Shown here in pieces: positions 43,381 to 53,130 of a DNA stretch of 64,000 nt. A program made the translations under genes and the position numbers. This DNA is from Anseranas semipalmata. Its lineage: Eukaryota; Chordata; Aves; Anseriformes; Anseranatidae. The stretch spans positions 134,077 to 198,076 of the forward strand of contig VXAA01003937.1 of assembly GCA_013399115.1 (NCBI GenBank), written 5' to 3'. Each line of letters opens with the position of its first letter. The first letter of the stretch is position 1. The notes beneath the pieces are model-generated. The model was not told the DNA's origin. It searched no databases and was given only the letters and a program-made list of their open reading frames with translations.

Positions 43381-43830
43381 TTATTCACCTGCCAGACAAG
43401 ATGAGACACGAGTTAATCAATGTATGTATGATATTTTGAGAACATAAAGCGTGCACATTAATAAATTATTGTTCTATTATAACTGAAGTGCTGTAGGCTC
43501 AGAATGACAAAGCTGCGGGATGCTGACTGAGCGTCGCATGACGTGGGAACAGGGGAGTGCTCCTGCTACTTATTTTCACCCACTATGCCAGTAATCAGAT
43601 GTTGTTACATGATAAAACAGGATAATTACCAGCTACTTTTTGGAAGGCAGCTATAAGCAACAATTGCGGACTGTATAGCGGATTGAATTCATTTTCTGCC
43701 ATTTTGCTTTCTTTTCCAATCTCTCTCAGGGTAAATAGGTTCCTGTGGCTCCTGCCATTTTCTATTCATTCCAGTCTTTGTTAAGAAAATGAAGCTGCAG
43801 AATTGAACATCTCTTCTATTTTGTGGCTTG
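43381..43830. promoter_or_regulatory. AT-rich candidate conserved non-coding element
   Basis: A CpG-poor block with AT-rich cores (GCACATTAATAAATTATTGT, GTAATCAGATGTTGTTACAT, GGATAATTACCAGCTAC) between GC-rich flanks. No coding signal. The assignment is by texture only. Confidence 0.35.
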
Positions 43831-46800
43831 CAGGAGCTGCTCGTGGATGCTGTGTGCATGGCTGGTGACGAGCCGCCGTCATCGCAAGGACGGCGCTCAT
43901 CAGCCTTCCTTGGCCACCGGCTTTGGCGGCTGGGTAAGTTTTCTCTTCCCGCTCTTATCCTGGGGTATCCAGAGACACGGGCTTCTGGCGGGAGCCGGGA
44001 GGTCGGGCTGGCCAGGCAGCGCTCGTGCCTCAACCTCACCGGGCGTTAGCCACGCAAATTCTGTTAGCAAAACACACACATAGCTGGCTGGCCAATCTGC
44101 ACGTACAATTACCAAAATTGCATATGTAAACCAGGAAGCAGTGTGGAATAGATTACCGGGCTCCATCAGGTGCAGTCACTTGCTGTCAGCCTGTGCACTG
44201 GGCAGCGCGGCGGCAGCAGATGCTTGCGGGTGGCAGCAGCGCTGGAAGTGGCCCCAGCTTTCAGGAGGCTTTAGTGCTCCGAGTGATCGTGGAAGTAATC
44301 TTATCTCTGTTTCGTTTTTGTGGTATCGCTGCTCCAGGAATGGCTGGAGAGATATTTAGAATTGCTCCAGATCTGGAAATATTAGAGCATCACCCAGGGC
44401 AGCACACATTCTTTTTCTGCCTATCTTAGTTATACAGCAAATCCATGGAAACTGGCTTTGTAATAGAAGTGCCAGGACAGCCTCAGCTCCTGTGCTGCTG
44501 CCGGCTGCTGCTGCAGCGTATTTGCAACGCATCTTTTCTTCCTCCCTTCCTTCCCCTCGCGTATCTCTCTCAGCAGCAATGGGTGCTGTAAGTGGCATCT
44601 CCCCTGAGGCAAGTGGCTTTTGTGTTAAAAACCCAACAGCCCAGTATCAAAGCACACCCTGCCCTGGAATGCACCCCAGGCTCCTGCCCCTCCAGCTCCT
44701 GCTTTTGTTCTTCTTTGAGGAATGTCCATAACGTCCACGCTGGGTTTGCTGAGGAGGAGTGAGGTGAACCACAGGGAAGGAACTCCCGTCGCCTCTCACC
44801 GGAGCTCTGCTGTGCAGGCAAACAAACCAAAGCCCAGCAGAGCTGAGGCCCTCTGGGAGCTGCCCTCCACCGAGAGCCCGCACCCACGAGTGAGGAATCC
44901 CCTCAAGGACCTGGGATGTCCTGAGCCAGACGGAAGCTCAGCAGGCACCAGCCCATTCCCTCATCCCACACCAGCATCAGCACAGCTTGTCCACCTGCGG
45001 CTGCTGCCTGTCCAGCCTCTTTCTTAAAAGTTTCGGGGCTCCACAGGAGCCCCTCCAGCCTGCCCATGTCCCGCTGCTCCCCCAGCCCCAGCTCCGCGCT
45101 CTCTCTGGCGTTGTGTTGCAGATGCAGGGGGTGCCCCTCCCGGTGCTGGCAGGAGGTGCCGCCAACGAGCAGAGACCCTGCGAGCGTGTGCAGGGATGGG
45201 TCCGAATTTGTCTGGCTTGCAGGTGTCCTTCTCACCTTTCGTCTCCACCCAGGTCACTTCTGCTGGCTCTGGTGCCTTCTGTCACTCCAGATGATGGACC
45301 TTTCCTTTCTGTTCCTCTCCAGGAGCTGCAGCTCTGCTGCCCAGCCTGCAAGGTCCTTCCTCAGCACCCAAAGGATGGTCCTGGCACCCTTTGACATCAG
45401 CCAAAGCACAGGCAGCCCTTGAAGTTATCCTGTGTAACGGGACATGCCGGGAGCGAGGAAGACCGTGTATGCTGTAAGTCCCTCTGGGCTTTTTCTGAGG
45501 CTGGAGATGAAATTTGACGGCTTCTCATTTTTCTTCCCCAGTTGTGGTTCCCATGTTCTGCTGAGGGAGTTTCCATGGGGAGGGAAACATCCCACGCCTC
45601 CCTCGTCCATTTTGTGCTGACAAAGCCCTTCCTCTTGCTGTAGGGCTTTGCGGGGTGCATTGGGAAGACGGCGTCCCCACACTTTGGGGCAGGAGAGGTG
45701 CTGGGGGGACTTCCACCGTGGGCAGCAGAGGGGCAGCAAATCCTGCCTGGGATGGAGAGCAAAGGGTGAAGGCTAGCTGCTGGTGGGTCTGTTGATACCC
45801 GCATTCATTTCGATACAAAAAGTTACATGCAATTCTGTGAACATACACACAGGTCAGATGCACCCCCGGGCTCTCGGCAGGATGCCACCACGATGCGGTG
45901 GAATCGTCCGCAACCGCAGCAGCAGCGCTGGGGACGAGTCCTGGGGCATTGCTCGATGCTACAGGAGAGCAACCCCGGCCGGTGCTGCCGTGCCCACCCG
46001 CTGCTGCCGGAGGGCTTCGAGGCCGCCGGGCTGAGCGCGTTGGTGTGAGCTGGTGGTGGGGCCGTGCTGCCTCGGGCAATGACGGTGCAGCTCTGAGGGC
46101 CGTGCGGTCCCGGCAATTGCTCCACGGCTTTCCTCCCAGCTAGCAGTTTTGCAAAACACTCACCTGCTTTCAACACTTGGGCGCAAAACTTTTGTCATCT
46201 TTGATCTGAAACTGCCAGAAAGTGATTTCCTGACAGGAACAAAGCCTGGGTGGTTTAGGTCACACGTGATGAGAGGTCTTCACCCAGACAGAGCCGCGGC
46301 ACTGCATGGGGGCCCCAAGGCAGCCTGCGGCCCCAGGCTGGCCCAGTAGCCTGGGAAGGGCTAACACATGCCCAATACCCCGGTGATGCTTGCAGCAGCA
46401 GGGCGACTCGTTCCCAGCTCCTGGTGCTGAAGGAGGCAGCGGGGGAGATGCGTTATCGGCTTCCTTCCAGAAGCGGTTTGTTTTATGGCTGGTTGCACAA
46501 GCGGCTGTGACTGGAGCAATCGAGTGCCTTGCTGAGTCTTACCTAAGTAGTGCCTGGCATTAAAGAATAATGCTAATTTTTCTTAAGAGACGGCAGTGCT
46601 AATGGCTTTTTTGATTACACTGTATACTTTCTTCTTCTGCTTGGCCAGCAAAGAACAGGCAATTCCAAAGCGAAAAAGCGTCATTTTGATGCCAGAAGGG
46701 AAAGGGGGTAGTGACTCCTCGCCCTCTCGTTAGGTGCCTGTTAATCATGCTGTGGCGGTGATGCCATGGCATTTTCAGACAACAAGGACGGGTCGCCTGC

Positions 46801-47040
46801 AGCCAAGCTGGGCCATTAATCTCACTCGCGCCAATCTCGGTTTGTCCCTGGAGCCCCATGGAAGTGTCCCAGTGATTTTGGGGAGCTGGATGTGACCCGC
46901 AGCGGGGTCGGAGGCTGTGCGTGGCGCGGGTGGGCAAAGCTCCAAGTGTGGAAACCCTCCCAAAATGCGAGGGCTCGGCACGTGTCTAGCACCGCCGTCC
47001 CCGCCAGCTCTTCACAGGTTTTGTGCAACTGGAAACGTGC
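43831..47040. other. GC-rich intergenic DNA, no gene seen
   Basis: It contains a CpG-dense patch at about 45870-46060 and a small AT-rich island near 44045-44160. Open frames up to 184 codons overlap on both strands and are rich in Pro, Ala and Arg. No recognisable product or repeat. Confidence 0.45.
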
Positions 47041-47590
47041 GCTGCTCGGGTTTAATAATTAATCGGGGCTTTATTTAAGTCCATCACTGCACTGCAGTAA
47101 TGATTCATCAGATACCTTCTTATAATGTGTACACTGTAATTTTTATTAGAAGGTACTTCTAAAGCAAAAAGCTGGTTGTTACCTGTTTGTAGTCAAACAC
47201 GTCATTAGTTACTATGTATCGTGGGTCAACACACAGGCATAAAACAATCCCTTTTCTTCTCTTGCAATGATTAACCCATCTATCAACAGTGTCTGTTTAA
47301 TATCTATCACTATAAACAATCATTATTTGCAAGAATAGCCAGATGGGCAGATAATTTAAAACATAACTTGGAATCTATTTTAGTTTTTAGAGGCCTAACT
47401 TAACAAAAAAATCATAGAAATGCCCATGCAATCACACGCCCAATTTGTGTGCGTAATTACCTTGATTACATGTGTGCTTGTGGTAATTGTCACCACAGAT
47501 GGTATTGGGATGCATGAATGGTCACTTGTGCATGCAAAACCGCTCCACATACCACACCAGGGTAATTGCAGATGCAAATTGAACGTGTGC
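47041..47590. promoter_or_regulatory. AT-rich block with homeodomain and octamer sites, candidate enhancer
   Basis: About 550 bp of CpG-poor DNA. GTAATT cores occur at 47453, 47483 and 47562, and a perfect octamer ATGCAAAT lies at 47572-47579. Several ATTAA/TAATT motifs are also present. The block ends abruptly at CpG-rich DNA. Function is inferred. Confidence 0.42.
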
Positions 47591-48370
47591 CTCGTGTACC
47601 CTGCGCTGCAGAGCACGGCGCTGCGGAGCCACCGCGCCCGGCCACCCGCACTTGGGGTGCGTGGTTCAGGCGCTTGGGCACAAATACGGGGAGGTGGAAG
47701 GCGGCTGTGGGTATTTGCACGAGGCTGCGCCGCTCGGATGTGCGCCCTTGCTGTGAAATGGCACCTGCTGCTGGCAGCGAGCTGGCTGCTAGGGCTGCGC
47801 TGTTTCGTGGCCTTGCTGGTGCTGGTGGGGTATCACCACGCCTGCCCTTTGCCATGAGACAAGTCTGCCTGCAAACACCTTTATCAAGGTGGTTTCCACT
47901 GCAGAGCACGTGGGACAGCCCAGGGAGCCACAGCTCCGTGTGCCCAGCAAGAAGGCACGGCCTCATCCTGCCCGGAGAGAGCTGCCAAACCTGGGGCATG
48001 CAGAAACCTCAGAGCTCGGGGTTGTCCCAGCCCTCCCCAGGCTGTGCTGCCCCATTTGCACATCCATGAGCATCCCGTTAGCACACCCACGTGCTGCTCC
48101 GTTAGCGCATCCACGTGCTGCTCCAGTAGCGCATCCATGTGCCACCCTGGCAGCACACCCATGTGCTGCCCTGCTGCTGCACCCCCAGGGCACCCCATTT
48201 ATGCACCCACAGGCCGCCCCGTTAGCGCACCCACGTGCCGCCCCGTCAGCCTGGCCGCGGGCCAGCGGCTCTCAAGGCCGCAGCTCCTGCTCGCTGCAAG
48301 CCCCTGTCCTCGGCTTAGAAGAATTAAAGATGCCTGATGCTGTACTTATCAGGGGAGGAGAGAGAGACTT
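47591..48370. other. CpG-rich DNA and minisatellite, no gene seen
   Basis: The first 170 bp are CpG-dense; the second half is the 24-bp repeat array. Overlapping long open frames (169, 167 and 170 codons) arise from GC content and from a repeat length divisible by three. Confidence 0.45.
48053..48244 (+). repeat. 24-bp minisatellite, eight diverged copies
   Basis: Eight consecutive 24-bp units start at 48053 and then every 24 bp to 48221. The best-preserved form begins GTTAGCGCAYCCACGTGCTG. Units two, three and eight are close to each other; units five and six are the most diverged. Units carry ACGTG cores in copies two, three and eight. No insertions or deletions break the period. Confidence 0.95.
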
Positions 48371-49090
48371 AGGAGGCAGTCTATCTAAAAGTTATTATTA
48401 ATTTTTATTGCTGCATGGATTTAGAGATTTGGAAAAAGATAAATTCCAAACAGACATCCATTACTAAACCGACAGTGTAGCTTAAAGATAACATTTACAT
48501 TCTTACGGTGTTTATATATATCTGATCCCACTCAATCTGCTCCCTGTTCAAACTTTTTGCCACCTTCAGAAGGATCAATACCTACATCAAAGGTTATATG
48601 AAGGTGGCCAGATTCTTTTAAGCTGTTTGCATAGCCCTCAGTTTACTGTGCTAACACAGGCTGGTACTTCTTCCAATAACTCTGTTTGCCTTGTATTAGG
48701 ACTGTTTGCTGAAACACCTAGCAGAATCCAATAGAGGACAGACTTTCTAAACATTTGGTCACATCTGTCAATCAATAACACCAATCGGTTTCCTGATACA
48801 AACAGCAAACTCTGCCAAATCTAATATTTGCCCAAACTTTTACTGACTCTTGCTGGTTTAAAACAGTAAAAGGCAAGTGAGCAGACATTAGTGCAGAAAG
48901 GTTCTCGCTAATATTTAACGCTAGGCAAACAAAGAATAATTCCAGCAATGAAAGGAGCAAAAACAAACAGTGTAATTATTGTCCTCTTTTTATTTGAGAT
49001 AATTTGCTTAAATGTACAGCTATTATCTGTTAATATGGTGAGGTATAATTAGAAGGGACAAAATACAGGTTTGGCTGACATAGGCGCACT
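48371..49090. promoter_or_regulatory. Long AT-rich block, strong candidate conserved non-coding element(s)
   Basis: About 700 bp of even, nearly CpG-free DNA following the minisatellite. It contains a TCF/LEF-type ACATCAAAGG at 48584-48593, GCTAATATTTAACG, GTGTAATTATTG and ATAATTTGCTTAAATG. There is no coding signal on either strand. The regulatory role is inferred. Confidence 0.45.
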
Positions 49091-50387
49091 CACACGCAGG
49101 CACACAATGGTGCAGATTTCAACTCTTGAACCTTGCCCCTTGCACTGAGATCATGTTTATGCAGGTGATCTTGGAACAAACACGGTGATGTTATCAGTGA
49201 ATGGAAAACACCTGACTCAAAAACAAAACAAAAAAAAAAAAAGGAAAAGAAGTACTCAGAGGACTCCAGGCAAATCTGGATTCCAGATTAAAACAAAGAG
49301 GAACAATAGAGGCCAAATGTTTTTCTGGAGTAGCTGCCAGGCTGGGGTAGGCGGCTGGAAATTGGCTGAAGCCTCTTCCATAAAACCAAGAGATGCTTTT
49401 AATCTGCATCTGAAAGAAAGCGGAGCGGGGCCAGAATCGACACCCAAGACGCGCGCTGGGCCGTGGGCCAGCGCTGGATCCAGCACCGCCGAGGCACCCA
49501 GCACCCCGGGAATGCCTCGTGCTGGTCCTCGGTCCCCAGAGGGACGCGGCTGCTCGGAGCAGGGGGTCTCCCTGAGTGGCGGCGGGGAGGCAGTTTGTGA
49601 CGGTGCGGTTCATCTTTAATTCATCGTGTTGTGGAAGGAGAATAAGTGGGACAGATAATGATCTGCATAGTTTTCCTTTTTGGTAACCAAATATATCTTT
49701 GTGATAAGTGACAATTATTCTAAAAGCTTCTTTTTGCAGGTAAGGTGCTCAGCTCCTGTGCCTCAAAGAGTCGTTTTCCCTAGAAAAGGAATCTAATTGG
49801 GCTCTGATCGAGAGCAGAAAATACCTAAAAGCTGCACAGAACAATATTTCATACAGCTAACAGCCTTTTCATTCTGCATGCACAGCCTAACAATGAGTGT
49901 GACGTGTAGTCTCATCTCTAACACTTTGTTTATTACAGTGCGCTGCTAAATATTAGATAATGGTAGTTAGAGAACGCTTTTTGCAGGGGAAAACAACTGA
50001 AGCAGAAAGCAGGCTTGCTGCCCGGCGTGCAAAGGAAATTACACTGCAGATGATGGGGACAATGCTCCAGGACGAGCGGTAAATGAGCATGAGCCGGCGC
50101 TGGCAGCCTCAGCCGGCCGCTCGGGTTGAGCAACGCTGCTCCTCTGCCCCAGTTTCGCCCGACGAGCAGCTGTCAGCACTCGTGCCGGCGTCCCGTGGCA
50201 GGTCAGCCCGCGCACTGCCCGTCAGCAGGGGTGAGAGGGTGCAGACGCCACGTCCTGAATCACCGCTGTTGCACCACAAACCCTGCGCTGCGGCAAAGCC
50301 CTGCCTGCGACAGCCTTGTTGGGTGCTGCGTTGGAATGGCCTCAGCGCATTGACGTGTCCGACCCTGACCCCTTCCGTGGCGGGAAA
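49091..50387. other. Intergenic DNA, no gene seen
   Basis: An A-rich run lies near 49218-49250. GC-rich DNA follows at 49420-49600, then an AT-rich CpG-poor stretch at 49620-49970 that could be a non-coding element, then a CpG-dense patch at 50085-50225. Confidence 0.45.
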
Positions 50388-50505
50388 AATCATAGAATCA
50401 TAGAATATCCCGAGTTGGAAGGGACCCATAAAGATCATCGAGTCCAACTCCTGGCACTGCACAGGTCTGCCCAAAAATTCAGACCATATGACTAAGAGCA
50501 CAGTC
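50388..50505 (-). mobile_element. CR1 LINE 3'-end fragment
   Basis: It begins with the reverse-complemented terminal repeats AATCATAGAATCATAGAATA, then CCCGAGTTGGAAGGGACC, AAGATCATCGAGTCCAACTC and CACAGGTCTGCCCAAAAATT. This is a classic avian CR1 3' end, better preserved than the copy at 463. The internal end is approximate. Confidence 0.93.
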
Positions 50506-51562
50506 GCGTAGGTTCAAGCCAGAGCATCCTTGTCTTCAGAGCAGCCCTCCTGGTGGCATCTGGGGTGACATCTGCCCCTCCTGCAGGTCATTCGGGAGAG
50601 CTGAAGGTCACAGCAGCCTCTTTGTGGAGGACTTGCTTAGCAGGCATAGGCGAAAGGGAAGTTTGCAGGTTATTCAGGGAGTAAAAATTGCTGGCACGGG
50701 ACCTCTCAGGGCACTGCAGACAACTGCCATGTGTGGACACACGCATGCGGCGTGCATGGGCAAAGTGCACTGATAGGGATTAAAAGCTCCTGAAGTTTTG
50801 GGGAGCCCAAGGCCCGAAGCAGTGGCACCGGTGGCTGCGATGGCGGCGCGTGGCAGCAGATGGCAGTGGCACCGTGCCGCCGCCCACGCGGGCAGCCCTT
50901 GGTGCTGATTAACACAGCGAGTGCTCGGAGAGTGGCAAGATTTGGGGCTCCGGGACCTGAAATGAACTCTCTCCTCTTTTGCTGAATGTCAGGTGGAAGT
51001 ATTTGCGTGGAACAGCATAGCTTGTGGCTTTGAAATTCAGCCCGAGCTGAGCAGATGAGAGGTCGGAGTTGCTTCACCTGCCGCAGAGCCCACCCTGCAC
51101 TGGCTTGTGGGTGCTGCGGCTGCGACCGATGGGGTTTGGCTCCATGGGGGTACCTGGGCTGGCTCCAGCACCGTGGGTGCCGCTGCTGTAGGGGCCGGGG
51201 TCTGTTCACACCTGGCTTCAGCTGCTTGGAAGCCAAGGGGCTGCCCTGTGCTCCTGCACGGCTGGTTCTGGCTGGCCCCGGGGCTCTAGGGAGGAGCAGG
51301 AGGTCACACACAGCCACCGCTGTGCCGCTGGGGACATCTGGGTGGCCAAGGCAGGCACATCAGGATGAGATCTGACACCACAGCCTGGCGGGGAGCTCAG
51401 TGCAGAGGCTGCAGGGCAGTGTCTCCCGCAACCCTGGGACCCCAAAAGTGGCAGTGACGGCCCAGACATGCCAGCACGCTGGCATGGGTGCCATCTAGCC
51501 GCTCCTGCATGGGCACAGTGCCCTGAAACACAGCCCAGGGGCTCCCACGGGTGGGCCTGAAA
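50506..51562. other. GC-rich DNA between two CR1 fragments, no gene seen
   Basis: The 203-codon minus-strand frame at 50706-51317 is unrecognised and low-complexity. A perfect 8-bp stem with a 4-nt loop (CATGCCAG/CTGGCATG, 51467-51486) lies shortly before the second CR1. Confidence 0.4.
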
Positions 51563-51878
51563 GAATCACAGAATCACAGAATGTCCCGAGTTGGAAGGGA
51601 CCTGGAAGGATCACCTAGTCCAATTCCTGGCTCCACACAGCACCACCCCAAAATCAGACCCTATGTCTGACAGCGTTGCCCAAACGCTTCTTGAACTCCG
51701 GCAGGCTCGGTGCTGTGACCACGTCCCTGGGGAGCCTGTCCCAGTGCCCGAGCACCTCTCGGTGAAGAACCTTTCCCTAACGCCCAGCCTGACCCTCCCG
51801 TCACAGCTCCATGCCGTTCCCTTGGGTCCTGTCACTGTCACCTGCAGAGAAACAGGATGGGATGCCTGCCCTGAGGCA
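51563..51878 (-). mobile_element. CR1 LINE 3'-end fragment, about 315 bp
   Basis: This is the longest and clearest CR1 copy here. It has terminal repeats GAATCACAGAATCACAGAAT, then CCCGAGTTGGAAGGGACCTG, GCCCAAACGCTTCTTGAACT, GGGGAGCCTGTCCCAGTGCC, GGTGAAGAACCTTTCCCTAA and TTCCCTTGGGTCCTGTCACT. This is the known reverse-strand order of the avian CR1 3' region. It is 5'-truncated and includes no open reverse transcriptase. Confidence 0.95.
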
Positions 51879-52810
51879 CACCAGTGGGACCTTTGTAACA
51901 ATTTATATCCAGACTGTTCTAATTACAGGTAGAAAATGAGCTGCATTGGACCTGTTCTTCCTTATCAGTTTATTGCTCTGATATTTTCCTAGACACTGAG
52001 ATGAATCAGAGCATTGCATCACATTTCGTGCTGGCTGGAATATGTTTCCGGAAGAATGTTAAGGGTGCTTTACTGCTATTACTGAGTAATTAACCTGGGT
52101 GCTCTGGGTTAGAAGCTGCTTAGCATTCATTGATCATGAGAAAACGCAGCATGCGGAAGTTGGGAGGCGGCCGGGCTCAGCACCTGTGAGAACAAAGCAG
52201 GTTTCCTTGTTGTGACAACAGCAGGGGAGGGAAGGCCTTGGGAAGAAAGCCACGCATTGATTTGTTCCCCGAGCTCTGGAGATGGCTTGGCTGGGCTGCA
52301 GCTGGCACCAAAGGATGAGAGGCGAGTGTGACCCGGCTTGCCTGCAGAGCGGCCGCCTTGCCCGGCGGGCTGCGGGCACCACTGCTGGCCCCGCAGGAGC
52401 TGCGGCCCCGCGAGCACCCCCCAGCCGGGCACACTGAGCGGGAGCAGCTTTGCTCTGACTCCGCGCCTGGGCAGCTTTCAGCAGGCGAGGTACATCAGCG
52501 TTGCACAAACGTGCTCCTTCGGGGCGTTGCACAACCGAGCGGCTGGTAACGAGCTGCTGCAGCTGAAGCTCTGGAGATGAATGCCAGCCGCTGTCCTGCC
52601 GCCTTCATGGCGAAACCCCGGCCCCGTTGAAGTCGGTTGCAAAACTCCTGAATCGGGAAGGCTGGACTGAGATCTCGCCCTGCCCCACTGCTCCCTGCTG
52701 TGCCCTGCCGTGCTCCGGGCAGCGAGCCGGCTCATTTTCTTGAAATGAAGCCCCCTCTGCCTCTGCTGGCTGCAGGGATGGGAGCGGCTCGGGAGGATGG
52801 TAGCGCAAAT
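51879..52810. other. Short AT-rich island then CpG-dense DNA
   Basis: 51895-52150 is AT-rich and CpG-poor. 52330-52560 is CpG-dense (AGAGCGGCCGCCTTGCCCGG, TGCGGCCCCGCGAGCACCCC). No gene or repeat recognised. Confidence 0.4.
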
Positions 52811-53130
52811 GCCAGTGTATGAAATAAGCTCGTTTGTCCTTTTATCTTTGAAATTATATCTCAGAAAGGTCCAGAGATGATGGAAAAAGTCTGAATTATT
52901 CATTAAAGTGACTTTGTCTGCTTTAATTCTTCAAAAATCTTCAAAAGTACACGATTTGGGAATATTGGTTATAGATGTGACAGTTCCCACCAGATGGGCC
53001 ATTTTTTTCCAGCCCATGAGTGATTTAACCATTCCAGAGCTCTTCCCCATCCTGAATCCAAAGTAGTTCACTGAGAAATGTCCCTGAAATAAAGTCAGCA
53101 TGAAATATTTTGGACAGTGCATCTAAGTAG
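52811..53130. promoter_or_regulatory. AT-rich candidate conserved non-coding element
   Basis: A CpG-poor block (CTGAATTATTCATTAAAGTG, GGAATATTGGTTATAG) between GC-rich regions. The assignment is by texture only. Confidence 0.3.

Noticed and set aside
44880..45420. GC-rich stretch resembling a CR1 body or a spliced gene
   Set aside because: No sustained match to CR1 order and no consistent splice phases; local phrases such as CACCTGCGGCTGCTGCCTGT are not specific.
47405..47440. AATCATAGAAATGCCC, resembling a CR1 terminus
   Set aside because: The match stops after about 12 bases and does not continue into the CR1 3' region.
48053..48244. Regular repeat array considered as a CRISPR-like array
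   Set aside because: Units are directly adjacent with no spacers and the DNA is vertebrate; it is a minisatellite.
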